A DNA stretch of 64,000 bases, from contig JAVYIG010000898.1 in the NCBI GenBank assembly GCA_035222895.1, positions 360,328 to 424,327 of the forward strand, given 5' to 3'. The notes beneath the pieces were generated by a model. The model worked only from the letters and a program-made list of their open reading frames with translations, made no database searches and was not told the DNA's origin. The stretch is from Strongylocentrotus droebachiensis (Eukaryota; Echinodermata; Echinoidea; Camarodonta; Strongylocentrotidae). Positions 50,821 to 64,000 of this stretch are shown in pieces (positions within the stretch are counted from its first letter, which is position 1; each line of letters starts with the position of its first letter). Made by a program: the position numbers and the translations under genes.

Positions 50821-53800
50821 TTATTTATTGCGCGATGTTGAAAACGATTAAATCGCGTATATACTGTCATATTGCGCAATAAAAGAGTCATTTGAAGCAT
50901 TTTTTACATTTTCAACATCACATTTGCAAATATCTTTCTTAAAAAGAATGGTATGGTCTCCTAAGTGGTATCATTATGTTGCGCTTGAGCTTCTCTACCT
51001 GTTCGCGCCATCGGTTTATGTTTCTCATCCTTATTTATTGCGCGGTGTTGAAAACGATTAAATCGCGTATATACTGTCATATTGTGCAATAAAAGAGTAA
51101 TTTGAAGCATTTTTTACATTTGCAAATATCTTTCTTAAAAAGAATGGTATGGTCTCCTAAGTGGTATCATTATGTTGCGCTTGAGCTTCTCTACCTGTTC
51201 GCGACATCGGTTTATGTTTCTCATCTTTCCCTTAAAAAAATGTACCATGGTAACCAACATTCCATGGTAGTCAAAATTACCATGGTGGACCACGGTAACC
51301 ATGGTTATCATGGTACATCACATTTGCAAATATCTTTCTTAAAAAGAATGGTATGGTCTCCTAAGTGGTATCATTATGTTGCGCTTGAGCTTCTCTACCT
51401 GTTCGCGCCGTCGGTTTATGTTTCTCATCTTTATTTATTGCGCGATGTTGAAAACGATTAAATCGCGTATATACTGTCATATTGCGCAATAAAAGAGTCA
51501 TTTGAAGCATTTTTTACATTTGCAACATCACATTTGCAAATATCTTTCTTAAAAAGAATGGTATGGTCTCCTAAGTGGTATCATTATGTTGCGCTTGAGC
51601 TTCTCTACCTGTTCGCGTCATCGGTTTATGTTTTTCATCTTTATTTATTGCGCTTAGAATGCTATGGTCTCCTAAATGGTATCATTATGTTGCGCTTGAG
51701 CTTCTCTACCTGTTCGCGACATCGGTTTATGTTTCTCATCTTTCCCTTAAAAAAATGTACCATGGTAACCAACATTCCATGGTAGTCAAAATTACCATGG
51801 TGGACCACGGTAACCATGGTTATCATGGTACATCACATTTGCAAATATCTTTCTTAAAAAGAATGGTATGGTCTCCTAAGTGGTATCATTATGTTGCGCT
51901 TGAGCTTCTCTACCTGTTCGCGCCATCGGTTTATGTTTCTCATCCTTATTTATTGCGCGGTGTTGAAAACGATTAAATCGCGTATATACTGTCATATTGT
52001 GCAATAAAAGCGTCATTTGAAGCATTTTTTACATTTGCAAATATCTTTCTTAAAAAGAATGGTATGGTCTCCTAAGTGGTATCATTATGTTGCGCTTGAG
52101 CTTCTCTACCTGTTCGCGCCATCGGTTTATGTTTCTCATCCTTATTTATTGCGCGATGTTGAAAACGATTAAATCGCGTATATACTGTCATATTGCGCAA
52201 TAAAAGAGTCATTTGAAGCATTTTTTACATTTTCAACATCACATTTGCAAATATCTTTCTTAAAAAGAATGGTATGGTCTCCTAAGTGGTATCATTATGT
52301 TGCGCTTGAGCTTTTCTACCTGTTCGCGCCATCGGTTTATGTTTCTCATCCTTATTTATTGCGCGGTGTTGAAAACGATTAAATCGCGTATATACTGTCA
52401 TATTGTGCAATAAAAGAGTCATTTGAAGCATTTTTTACATTTGCAAATATCCTTCTTAAAAAGAATGGTATGGTCTCCTAAGTGGTATCATTATGTTGCG
52501 CTTGAGCTTCTCTACCTGTTCGCGACATCGGTTTATGTTTCTCATCTTTCCCTTAAAAAAATGTACCATGGTAACCAACATTCCATGGTAGTCAAAATTA
52601 CCATGGTGGACCACGGTAACAAATGGTTATCATGGTACATCACATTTGCAAATATCTTTCTTAAAAAGAATGGTATGGTCTCCTAAGTGGTATCATTATG
52701 TTGCGCTTGAGCTTCTCTACCTGTTCGCGACATCGGTTTATGTTTCTCATCTTTCCCTTAAAAAAATGTACCATGGTAAACTAACATTCCATGGTAGTCA
52801 AAATTACCATGGTGGACCACGGTAACCATGGTTATCATGGTACATCACATTTGCAAATATCTTTCTTAAAAAGAATGGTATGGTCTCCTAAGTGGTATCA
52901 TTATGTTGCGCTTGAGCTTCTCTACCTGTTCGCGCCATCGGTTTATGTTTCTCATCTTTATTTATTGCGCGATGTTGAAAACGATTAAATCGCGTATATA
53001 CTGTCATATTGCGCAATAAAAGAGTCATTTGAAGCATTTTTTACATTTGCAACATCACATTTGCAAATATCTTTCTTAAAAAGAATGGTATGGTCTCCTA
53101 AGTGGTATCATTATGTTGCGCTTGAGCTTCTCTACCTGTTCGCGTCATCGGTTTATGTTTTTCATCTTTATTTATTGCGCTTAGAATGCTATGGTCTCCT
53201 AAATGGTATCATTATGTTGCGCTTGAGCTTCTCTACCTGTTCGCGACATCGGTTTATGTTTCTCATCTTTCCCTTAAAAAAATGTACCATGGTAACCAAC
53301 ATTCCATGGTAGTCAAAATTACCATGGTGGACCACGGTAACCATGGTTATCATGGTACATCACATTTGCAAATATCTTTCTTAAAAAGAATGGTATGGTC
53401 TCCTAAGTGGTATCATTGTGTTGCGCTTGAGCTTCTCTACCTGTTCGCGCCATCGGTTTATGTTTCTCATCCTTATTTATTGCGCGGTGTTGAAAACGAT
53501 TAAATCGCGTATATACTGTCATATTTTTCAATAAAAGAGTCATTTGAAGCATTTTTTACATTTGCAAATATCTTTCTTAAAAAGAATGGTATGGTCTCCT
53601 AAGTGGTATCATTATGTTGCGCTTGAGCTTCTCTACCTGTTTGCGCCATCGGTTTATGTTTCTCATCTTTATTTATTGCGCGATGTTGAAAACGATTAAA
53701 TCGCGTATATACTGTCATATTGCGCAATAAAAGAGTCATTTGAAGCATTTTTTACATTTGCAACATCACATTTGCAAATATCTTTCTTAAAAAGAATGGT

Positions 53801-56800
53801 ATGGTCTCCTAAGTGGTATCATTGTGTTGCGCTTGAGCTTCTCTACCTGTTCGCGCCATCGGTTTATGTTTCTCATCCTTATTTATTGCGCGGTGTTGAA
53901 AACGATTAAATCGCGTATATACTGTCATATTTTTCAATAAAAGAGTCATTTGAAGCATTTTTTACATTTGCAAATATCTTTCTTAAAAAGAATGGTATGG
54001 TCTCCTAAGTGGTATCATTATGTTGCGCTTGAGCTTCTCTACCTGTTTGCGCCATCGGTTTATGTTTCTCATCTTTATTTATTGCGCGATGTTGAAAACG
54101 ATTAAATCGCGTATATACTGTCATATTGCGCAATAAAAGAGTCATTTGAAGCATTTTTTACATTTGCAACATCACATTTGCAAATATCTTTCTTAAAAAG
54201 AATGGTATCATTATGTTGCGCTTGAGCTTCTCTACCTGTTCGCGCCATCGGTTTATGTTTCTCATCCTTATTTATTGCGCGGTGTTGAAAACGATTAAAT
54301 CGCGTATATACTGTCATATTGTGCAATAAAAGCGTCATTTGAAGCATTTTTTACATTTGCAAATATCTTTCTTAAAAAGAATGGTATGGTCTCCTAAGTG
54401 GTATCATTATGTTGCGCTTGAGCTTCTCTACCTGTTCGCGCCATCGGTTTATGTTTCTCATCCTTATTTATTGCGCGGTGTTGAAAACGATTAAATCGCG
54501 TATATACTGTCATATTGTGCAATAAAAGAGTCATTTGAAGCATTTTTTACATTTGCAAATATCTTTCTTAAAAAGAATGGTATGGTCTCCTAAGTGGTAT
54601 CATTATGTTGCGCTTGAGCTTCTCTACCTGTTCGCGACATCGGTTTATGTTTCTCATCTTTCCCTTAAAAAAATGTACCATGGTAACCAACATTCCATGG
54701 TAGTCAAAATTACCATGGTGGACCACGGTAACCATGGTTATCATGGTACATCACATTTGCAAATATCTTTCTTAAAAAGAATGGTATGGTCTCCTAAGTG
54801 GTATCATTATGTTGCGCTTGAGCTTCTCTACCTGTTCGCGACATCGGTTTATGTTTCTCATCTTTCCCTTAAAAAAATGTACCATGGTAACCAACATTCC
54901 ATGGTAGTCAAAATTACCATGGTGGACCACGGTAACCATGGTTATCATGGTACATCACATTTGCAAATATCTTTCTTAAAAAGAATGGTATGGTCTCCTA
55001 AGTGGTATCATTATGTTGCGCTTGAGCTTCTCTACCTGTTCGCGCCATCGGTTTATGTTTCTCATCTTTATTTATTGCGCGATGTTGAAAACGATTAAAT
55101 CGCGTATATACTGTCATATTGCGCAATAAAAGAGTCATTTGAAGCATTTTTTACATTTGCAACATCACATTTGCAAATATCTTTCTTAAAAAGAATGGTA
55201 TGGTCTCCTAAGTGGTATCATTATGTTGCGCTTGAGCTTCTCTACCTGTTCGCGCCATCGGTTTATGTTTCTCATCCTTATTTATTGCGCGGTGTTGAAA
55301 ACGATTAAATCGCGTATATACTGTCATATTGTGCAATAAAAGAGTCATTTGAAGCATTTTTTACATTTGCAAATATCTTTCTTAAAAAGAATGGTATGGT
55401 CTCCTAAGTGGTATCATTATGTTGCGCTTGAGCTTCTCTACCTGTTCGCGACATCGGTTTATGTTTCTCATCTTTCCCTTAAAAAAATGTACCATGGTAA
55501 CCAACATTCCATGGTAGTCAAAATTACCATGGTGGACCACGGTAACCATGGTTATCATGGTACATCACATTTGCAAATATCTTTCTTAAAAAGAATGGTA
55601 TGGTCTCCTAAGTGGTATCATTATGTTGCGCTTGAGCTTCTCTACCTGTTCGCGACATCGGTTTATGTTTCTCATCTTTCCCTTAAAAAAATGTACCATG
55701 GTAACCAACATTCCATGGTAGTCAAAATTACCATGGTGGACCACGGTAACCATGGTTATCATGGTACATCACATTTGCAAATATCTTTCTTAAAAAGAAT
55801 GGTATGGTCTCCTAAGTGGTATCATTATGTTGCGCTTGAGCTTCTCTACCTGTTCGCGCCATCGGTTTATGTTTCTCATCTTTATTTATTGCGCGATGTT
55901 GAAAACGATTAAATCGCGTATATACTGTCATATTGCGCAATAAAAGAGTCATTTGAAGCATTTTTTACATTTGCAACATCACATTTGCAAATATCTTTCT
56001 TAAAAAGAATGGTATGGTCTCCTAAGTGGTATCATTATGTTGCGCTTGAGCTTCTCTACCTGTTCGCGTCATCGGTTTATGTTTTTCATCTTTATTTATT
56101 GCGCTTAGAATGCTATGGTCTCCTAAATGGTATCATTATGTTGCGCTTGAGCTTCTCTACCTGTTCGCGACATCGGTTTATGTTTCTCATCTTTCCCTTA
56201 AAAAAATGTACCATGGTAACCAACATTCCATGGTAGTCAAAATTACCATGGTGGACCACGGTAACCATGGTTATCATGGTACATCACATTTGCAAATATC
56301 TTTCTTAAAAAGAATGGTATGGTCTCCTAAGTGGTATCATTGTGTTGCGCTTGAGCTTCTCTACCTGTTCGCGCCATCGGTTTATGTTTCTCATCCTTAT
56401 TTATTGCGCTTAGAATGCTATGGTCTCCTAAATGGTATCATTATGTTGCGCTTGAGCTTCTCTACCTGTTCGCGACATCGGTTTATGTTTCTCATCTTTC
56501 CCTTAAAAAAATGTACCATGGTAACCAACATTCCATGGTAGTCAAAATTACCATGGTGGACCACGGTAACCATGGTTATCATGGTACATCACATTTGCAA
56601 ATATCTTTCTTAAAAAGAATGGTATGGTCTCCTAAGTGGTATCATTGTGTTGCGCTTGAGCTTCTCTACCTGTTCGCGCCATCGGTTTATGTTTCTCATC
56701 CTTATTTATTGCGCGGTGTTGAAAACGATTAAATCGCGTATATACTGTCATATTTTTCAATAAAAGAGTCATTTGAAGCATTTTTTACATTTGCAAATAT

Positions 56801-58512
56801 CTTTCTTAAAAAGAATGGTATGGTCTCCTAAGTGGTATCATTATGTTGCGCTTGAGCTTCTCTACCTGTTTGCGCCATCGGTTTATGTTTCTCATCTTTA
56901 TTTATTGCGCGATGTTGAAAACGATTAAATCGCGTATATACTGTCATATTGCGCAATAAAAGAGTCATTTGAAGCATTTTTTACATTTGCAACATCACAT
57001 TTGCAAATATCTTTCTTAAAAAGAATGGTATGGTCTCCTAAGTGGTATCATTGTGTTGCGCTTGAGCTTCTCTACCTGTTCGCGCCATCGGTTTATGTTT
57101 CTCATCCTTATTTATTGCGCGGTGTTGAAAACGATTAAATCGCGTATATACTGTCATATTTTTCAATAAAAGAGTCATTTGAAGCATTTTTTACATTTGC
57201 AAATATCTTTCTTAAAAAGAATGGTATGGTCTCCTAAGTGGTATCATTATGTTGCGCTTGAGCTTCTCTACCTGTTTGCGCCATCGGTTTATGTTTCTCA
57301 TCTTTATTTATTGCGCGATGTTGAAAACGATTAAATCGCGTATATACTGTCATATTGCGCAATAAAAGAGTCATTTGAAGCATTTTTTACATTTGCAACA
57401 TCACATTTGCAAATATCTTTCTTAAAAAGAATGGTATCATTATGTTGCGCTTGAGCTTCTCTACCTGTTCGCGCCATCGGTTTATGTTTCTCATCTTTCC
57501 CTTAAAAAATGTACCATGGTAACCAACATTCCATGGTAGTCAAAATTACCATGGTGGACCACGGTAACCATGGTTATCATGGTACATCACATTTGCAAAT
57601 ATCTTTCTTAAAAAGAATGGTATGGTCTCCTAAGTGGTATCATTATGTTGCGCTTGAGCTTCTCTACCTGTTCGCGCCATCGGTTTATGTTTCTCATCTT
57701 TATTTATTGCGCGATGTTGAAAACGATTAAATCGCGTATATACTGTCATATTGCGCAATAAAAGAGTCATTTGAAGCATTTTTTACATTTGCAACATCAC
57801 ATTTGCAAATATCTTTCTTAAAAAGAATGGTATGGTCTCCTAAGTGGTATCATTATGTTGCGCTTGAGCTTCTCTACCTGTTCGCGCCATCGGTTTATGT
57901 TTCTCATCCTTATTTATTGCGCGGTGTTGAAAAACGATTAAATCGCGTATATACTGTCATATTGTGCAATAAAAGAGTCATTTGAAGCATTTTTTACATT
58001 TGCAAATATCTTTCTAAAAAGAATGGTATGGTCTCCTAAGTGGTATCATTATGTTGCGCTTGAGCTTCTCTACCTGTTCGCGACATCGGTTTATGTTTCT
58101 CATCTTTCCCTTAAAAAAATGTACCATGGTAACCAACATTCCATGGTAGTCAAAATTACCATGGTGGACCACGGTAACCATGGTTATCATGGTACATCAC
58201 ATTTGCAAATATCTTTCTTAAAAAGAATGGTATGGTCTCCTAAGTGGTATCATTATGTTGCGCTTGAGCTTCTCTACCTGTTCGCGACATCGGTTTATGT
58301 TTCTCATCTTTCCTTAAAAAAATGTACCATGGTAACCAACATTCCATGGTAGTCAAAATTACCATGGTGGACCACGGTAACCATGGTTATCATGGTACAT
58401 CACATTTGCAAATATCTTTCTTAAAAAGAATGGTATGGTCTCCTAAGTGGTATCATTATGTTGCGCTTGAGCTTCTCTACCTGTTCGCGCCATCGGTTTA
58501 TGTTTCTCATCT
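50821..58512. repeat. M block, second tandem copy in super-repeat 2
   Basis: Corresponds to 28605-36298. AGTAATTT is at 51096, deletion units are at 54202 and 57431, and a D half-unit is at 56314. It is 2 bp shorter than its partner because of single-base indels after 57.5 kb (loss of A near 57505, extra A near 57931, loss of T near 58015, loss of C near 58312). Confidence 0.82.
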
Positions 58513-61500
58513 TTATTTATTGCGCGATGTTGAAAACGATTAAATCGCGTATATACTGTCATATTGCGCAATAAAAGAGTCATTTGAAGCATTTTTTACA
58601 TTTGCAACATCACATTTGCAAATATCTTTCTTAAAAAGAATGGTATGGTCTCCTAAGTGGTATCATTATGTTGCGCTTGAGCTTCTCTACCTGTTCGCGT
58701 CATCGGTTTATGTTTTTCATCTTTATTTATTGCGCTTAGAATGCTATGGTCTCCTAAATGGTATCATTATGTTGCGCTTGAGCCTTCTCTACCTGTTCGC
58801 GACATCGGTTTATGTTTCTCATCTTTCCTTAAAAAAATGTACCATGGTAACCAACATTCCATGGTAGTCAAAATTACCATGGTGGACCACGGTAACCATG
58901 GTTATCATGGTACATCACATTTGCAAATATCTTTCTTAAAAAGAATGGTATGGTCTCCTAAGTGGTATCATTGTGTTGCGCTTGAGCTTCTCTACCTGTT
59001 CGCGCCATCGGTTTATGTTTCTCATCCTTATTTATTGCGCTTAGAATGCTATGGTCTCCTAAATGGTATCATTATGTTGCGCTTGAGCTTCTCTACCTGT
59101 TCGCGACATCGGTTTATGTTTCTCATCTTTCCTTAAAAAAATGTACCATGGTAACCAACATTCCATGGTAGTCAAAATTACCATGGTGGACCACGGTAAC
59201 CATGGTTATCATGGTACATCACATTTGCAAATATCTTTCTTAAAAAGAATGGTATGGTCTCCTAAGTGGTATCATTGTGTTGCGCTTGAGCTTCTCTACC
59301 TGTTCGCGCCATCGGTTTATGTTTCTCATCCTTATTTATTGCGCGGTGTTGAAAACGATTAAATCGCGTATATACTGTCATATTTTTCAATAAAAGAGTC
59401 ATTTGAAGCATTTTTTACATTTGCAAATATCTTTCTTAAAAAGAATGGTATGGTCTCCTAAGTGGTATCATTATGTTGCGCTTGAGCTTCTCTACCTGTT
59501 TGCGCCATCGGTTTATGTTTCTCATCTTTATTTATTGCGCGATGTTGAAAACGATTAAATCGCGTATATACTGTCATATTGCGCAATAAAAGAGTCATTT
59601 GAAGCATTTTTTACATTTGCAACATCACATTTGCAAATATCTTTCTTAAAAAGAATGGTATGGTCTCCTAAGTGGTATCATTGTGTTGCGCTTGAGCTTC
59701 TCTACCTGTTCGCGCCATCGGTTTATGTTTCTCATCCTTATTTATTGCGCGGTGTTGAAAACGATTAAATCGCGTATATACTGTCATATTTTTCAATAAA
59801 AGAGTCATTTGAAGCATTTTTTACATTTGCAAATATCTTTCTTAAAAAGAATGGTATGGTCTCCTAAGTGGTATCATTATGTTGCGCTTGAGCTTCTCTA
59901 CCTGTTTGCGCCATCGGTTTATGTTTCTCATCTTTATTTATTGCGCGATGTTGAAAACGATTAAATCGCGTATATACTGTCATATTGCGCAATAAAAGAG
60001 TCATTTGAAGCATTTTTTACATTTGCAACATCACATTTGCAAATATCTTTCTTAAAAAGAATGGTATCATTATGTTGCGCTTGAGCTTCTCTACCTGTTC
60101 GCGCCATCGGTTTATGTTTCTCATCCTTATTTAATGCGCGGTGTTGAAAACGATTAAATCGCGTATATACTGTCATATTGTGCAATAAAAGCGTCATTTG
60201 AAGCATTTTTTACATTTGCAAATATCTTTCTTAAAAAGAATGGTATGGTCTCCTAAGTGGTATCATTATGTTGCGCTTGAGCTTCTCTACCTGTTCGCGC
60301 CATCGGTTTATGTTTCTCATCCTTATTTATTGCGCGGTGTTGAAAACGATTAAATCGCGTATATACTGTCATATTGTGCAATAAAAGAGTCATTTGAAGC
60401 ATTTTTTACATTTGCAAATATCTTTCTTAAAAAGAATGGTATGGTCTCCTAAGTGGTATCATTATGTTGCGCTTGAGCTTCTCTACCTGTTCGCGACATC
60501 GGTTTATGTTTCTCATCTTTCCCTTAAAAAAATGTACCATGGTAACCAACATTCCATGGTAGTCAAAATTACCATGGTGGACCACGGTAACCATGGTTAT
60601 CATGGTACATCACATTTGCAAATATCTTTCTTAAAAAGAATGGTATGGTCTCCTAAGTGGTATCATTATGTTGCGCTTGAGCTTCTCTACCTGTTCGCGA
60701 CATCGGTTTATGTTTCTCATCTTTCCCTTAAAAAAATGTACCATGGTAACCAACATTCCATGGTAGTCAAAATTACCATGGTGGACCACGGTAACCATGG
60801 TTATCATGGTACATCACATTTGCAAATATCTTTCTTAAAAAGAATGGTATGGTCTCCTAAGTGGTATCATTATGTTGCGCTTGAGCTTCTCTACCTGTTC
60901 GCGCCATCGGTTTATGTTTCTCATCTTTATTTATTGCGCGATGTTGAAAACGATTAAATCGCGTATATACTGTCATATTGCGCAATAAAAGAGTCATTTG
61001 AAGCATTTTTTACATTTGCAACATCACATTTGCAAATATCTTTCTTAAAAAGAATGGTATGGTCTCCTAAGTGGTATCATTATGTTGCGCTTGAGCTTCT
61101 CTACCTGTTCGCGTCATCGGTTTATGTTTTTCATCTTTATTTATTGCGCTTAGAATGCTATGGTCTCCTAAATGGTATCATTATGTTGCGCTTGAGCTTC
61201 TCTACCTGTTCGCGACATCGGTTTATGTTTCTCATCTTTCCCTTAAAAAAATGTACCATGGTAACCAACATTCCATGGTAGTCAAAATTACCATGGTGGA
61301 CCACGGTAACCATGGTTATCATGGTACATCACATTTGCAAATATCTTTCTTAAAAAGAATGGTATGGTCTCCTAAGTGGTATCATTGTGTTGCGCTTGAG
61401 CTTCTCTACCTGTTCGCGCCATCGGTTTATGTTTCTCATCCTTATTTATTGCGCGGTGTTGAAAAACGATTAAATCGCGTATATACTGTCATATTTTTCA

Positions 61501-63392
61501 ATAAAAGAGTCATTTGAAGCATTTTTTACATTTGCAAATATCTTTCTTAAAAAGAATGGTATGGTCTCCTAAGTGGTATCATTATGTTGCGCTTGAGCTT
61601 CTCTACCTGTTTGCGCCATCGGTTTATGTTTCTCATCTTTATTTATTGCGCGATGTTGAAAACGATTAAATCGCGTATATACTGTCATATTGCGCAATAA
61701 AAGAGTCATTTGAAGCATTTTTTACATTTGCAACATCACATTTGCAAATATCTTTCTTAAAAAGAATGGTATGGTCTCCTAAGTGGTATCATTGTGTTGC
61801 GCTTGAGCTTCTCTACCTGTTCGCGCCATCGGTTTATGTTTCTCATCCTTATTTATTGCGCGGTGTTGAAAACGATTAAATCGCGTATATACTGTCATAT
61901 TTTTCAATAAAAGAGTCATTTGAAGCATTTTTTACATTTGCAAATATCTTTCTTAAAAAGAATGGTATGGTCTCCTAAGTGGTATCATTGTGTTGCGCTT
62001 GAGCTTCTCTACCTGTTCGCGCCATCGGTTTATGTTTCTCATCCTTATTTATTGCGCGGTGTTGAAAACGATTAAATCGCGTATATACTGTCATATTTTT
62101 CAATAAAAGAGTCATTTGAAGCATTTTTTACATTTGCAAATATCTTTCTTAAAAAGAATGGTATGGTCTCCTAAGTGGTATCATTATGTTGCGCTTGAGC
62201 TTCTCTACCTGTTTGCGCCATCGGTTTATGTTTCTCATCTTTATTTATTGCGCGATGTTGAAAACGATTAAATCGCGTATATACTGTCATATTGCACAAT
62301 AAAAGAGCCATTTGAAGCAAGTTTTACATTTGCAAATATCTTTCTTAAAAAAATCAACTCGGTCTCCTAAGTGGTATCATTGTGTTGCGCTTGAGCTTCT
62401 CTACCTGTTCGCGCCATCGGTTTATGTTTCTCATCCTTATTTATTGCGCGGTGTTGAAAACGATTAAATCGCGTATATACTGTCATATTTTTCAATAAAA
62501 GAGTCATTTGAAGCATTTTTTACATTTGCAAATATCTTTCTTAAAAAGAATGGTATGGTCTCCTAAGTGGTATCATTGTGTTGCGCTTGAGCTTCTCTAC
62601 CTGTTCGCGCCATCGGTTTATGTTTCTCATCCTTATTTATTGCGCGGTGTTGAAAACGATTAAATCGCGTATATACTGTCATATTTTTCAATAAAAGAGT
62701 CATTTGAAGCATTTTTTACATTTGCAAATATCTTTCTTAAAAAGAATGGTATGGTCTCCTAAGTGGTATCATTATGTTGCGCTTGAGCTTCTCTACCTGT
62801 TTGCGCCATCGGTTTATGTTTCTCATCTTTATTTATTGCGCGATGTTGAAAACGATTAAATCGCGTATATACTGTCATATTGCACAATAAAAGAGCCATT
62901 TGAAGCAAGTTTTACATTTGCAAATATCTTTCTTAAAAAAATCAACTCGGTCTCCTAAGTGGTATCATTATGCTGCGCTTGAGCTTCTCTATCTGTTCGC
63001 GTCATCGGTTTATGTTTTTCATCTTTATTTATTGCGCTTAGAATGCTATGGTCTCCTAAATGGTATCATTATGTTGCGCTTGAGCTTCTCTACCTGTTCG
63101 CGACATCGGTTTATGTTTCTCATCTTTCCCTTAAAAAAATGTACCATGGTAACCAACATTCCATGGTAGTCAAAATTACCATGGTGGACCACGGTAACCA
63201 TGGTTATCATGGTACATCACATTTGCAAATATCTTTCTTAAAAAGAATGGTATGGTCTCCTAAGTGGTATCATTGTGTTGCGCTTGAGCTTCTCTACCTG
63301 TTCGCGCCATCGGTTTATGTTTCTCATCCTTATTTATTGCGCGGTGTTGAAAACGATTAAATCGCGTATATACTGTCATATTTTTCAATAAA
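57504..63392. other. Cluster of nine single-base indels
   Basis: Relative to the equivalent bases of super-repeat 1: A lost near 57505 (six A in place of seven), A gained near 57931, T lost near 58015, C lost near 58312, C gained near 58783, C lost near 58827, C lost near 59131, A gained near 61463, A lost near 63391. Each lies in a run of identical bases. None was found between 42123 and 57500, or between 1-5360 and 36006-41365. Inference: residual sequencing or consensus error rather than evolutionary change. Confidence 0.8.
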
Positions 63393-64000
63393 GAGTCATT
63401 TGAAGCATTTTTTACATTTGCAAATATCTTTCTTAAAAAGAATGGTATGGTCTCCTAAGTGGTATCATTATGTTGCGCTTGAGCTTCTCTACCTGTTTGC
63501 GCCATCGGTTTATGTTTCTCATCTTTATTTATTGCGCGGTGTTGAAAACGATTAAATCGCGTATATACTGTCATATTGCGCAATAAAAGAGTCATTTGAA
63601 GCATTTTTTACATTTGCAACATCACATTTGCAAATATCTTTCTTAAAAAGAATGGTATGGTCTCCTAAGTGGTATAATTATGTTGCGCTTGAGCTTCTCT
63701 ACCTGTTCGCGTCATCGGTTTATGTTTTTCATCTTTATTTATTGCGCTTAGAATGCTATGGTCTCCTAAATGGTATCATTATGTTGCGCTTGAGCTTCTC
63801 TACCTGTTCGCGCCATCGGTTTATGTTTCTCATCCTTATTTATTGCGCGATGTTGAAAACGATTAAATCGCGTATATACTGTCATATTGCGCAATAAAAG
63901 AGTCATTTGAAGCATTTTTTACATTTTCAACATCACATTTGCAAATATCTTTCTTAAAAAGAATGGTATGGTCTCCTAAGTGGTATCATTATGTTGCGCT
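58513..64000. repeat. K block of super-repeat 2, incomplete
   Basis: Same unit order as 36299-41787. It carries the TTTAATGCG variant near 60132, replaced-head units at 62354 and 62942, and the GGTATAATTATG half-unit near 63652. It contains most of the single-base indels described under 57504-63392. The final bases reach the unit equivalent to 41750. Confidence 0.82.

Larger units (their letters stand above)
1..64000 (+). repeat. Higher-order satellite DNA array filling the window
   Basis: Seen: one related head sequence recurs from the first to the last base, always in the same orientation, with unit lengths of 101, 179, 187, 196, 204, 205 or 210 bp depending on the tail. No stretch falls outside the repeat. 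The head runs from the palindrome ATTTGCAAAT through GGTATGGTCTCCTAAGTGG and CTTGAGCTTCTCTACCTG to GGTTTATGTTTCTCATC; only tails differ strongly. Known: arrays this long with multi-kilobase higher-order repeats are typical of eukaryotic centromeric or pericentromeric heterochromatin. Inference: non-coding satellite of an unidentified eukaryote. I do not recognise the family. Both array ends lie outside the window, so total size is unknown. Confidence 0.97.
42123..64000. repeat. 22,216 bp super-repeat, second copy, cut by window end
   Basis: All landmarks from 42151 to about 57.5 kb sit exactly 22,216 bp downstream of their partners in 19907-42122. After that the offset drifts between 22,213 and 22,216 because of single-base indels. 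About 335 bp of the unit are missing at the window end. I noticed no substitution between copies at the diagnostic sites I followed. Near-identity over this length means very recent duplication, strong homogenisation or assembly duplication; the sequence alone cannot decide. Confidence 0.83.

Noticed and set aside
1-64000. CRISPR array
   Set aside because: Repeats are about 100-210 bp and directly adjoin one another; there are no unique spacers and no cas-like genes.
1-64000. rDNA spacer, tRNA cluster, telomere repeat or retroelement
   Set aside because: No rRNA or tRNA-like sequence, no short telomere-type repeats, no long terminal repeats, polymerase motifs or poly-A-tailed insertions; every base fits the satellite units.
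42123-64000. Treating the second super-repeat as certainly real or certainly an assembly duplicate
   Set aside because: Exact register to 57.5 kb and clustered indels afterwards are compatible with either; read depth is needed and not available here.

Overview
The whole 64 kb window is one uninterrupted tandem satellite DNA array. I find no gene, RNA gene, classical transposon, CRISPR array or single-copy sequence. All repeat units lie head-to-tail on the + strand. The size, the absence of unique sequence, the nested higher-order organisation and the CpG-decay variants point to a heterochromatic (centromeric, pericentromeric or subtelomeric) block of a eukaryote, probably one that methylates CpG. 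I do not recognise the satellite family and cannot name the species.

Unit level. Every unit has a conserved head of about 95 bp (anchored here on gaATGGTATGGTCTCC, or gaATGCTATGG after a half-unit) followed by one of several interchangeable tails. The A tails give 196 bp units, or 210 bp units when a 14 bp insertion is present. The B tail is a foldback, CCATGG-rich block giving 204 bp units. The C and D tails are truncated and give 101 bp half-units. Derived forms are a 17 bp head deletion, a replaced head patch (TCAACTC for ATGGTAT) and +1 bp B variants. I traced unit starts across the window; the average is about 189 bp, so roughly 340 units, about 100 of them B type.

Higher-order level. 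A block of 7,694 bp (M) stands twice in tandem at 20911-36298 and again at 43127-58512, with an older partial copy within 9385-17039. M blocks alternate with blocks rich in 196 bp A2 units (K). Two M copies plus K form a 22,216 bp super-repeat: one complete copy at 19907-42122 and a second, cut by the window edge, at 42123-64000. The first 5,360 bases correspond to 36006-41365. The block 6307-9342 corresponds to 17388-20423. The window is thus a mosaic of a few segments amplified by unequal exchange. These correspondences rest on constant offsets and diagnostic variants that I followed by eye, not on a full alignment.

Quality note. The two super-repeat copies keep an offset of exactly 22,216 until about 57.5 kb. 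After that, nine single-base indels, nearly all in homopolymers, appear up to 63.4 kb. This looks more like residual consensus error than biology, and it raises the question whether the second copy is correctly assembled.

Open reading frames of up to 255 codons exist only because the 204 bp B unit is divisible by three and lacks a stop in one frame. They are not supported as genes.
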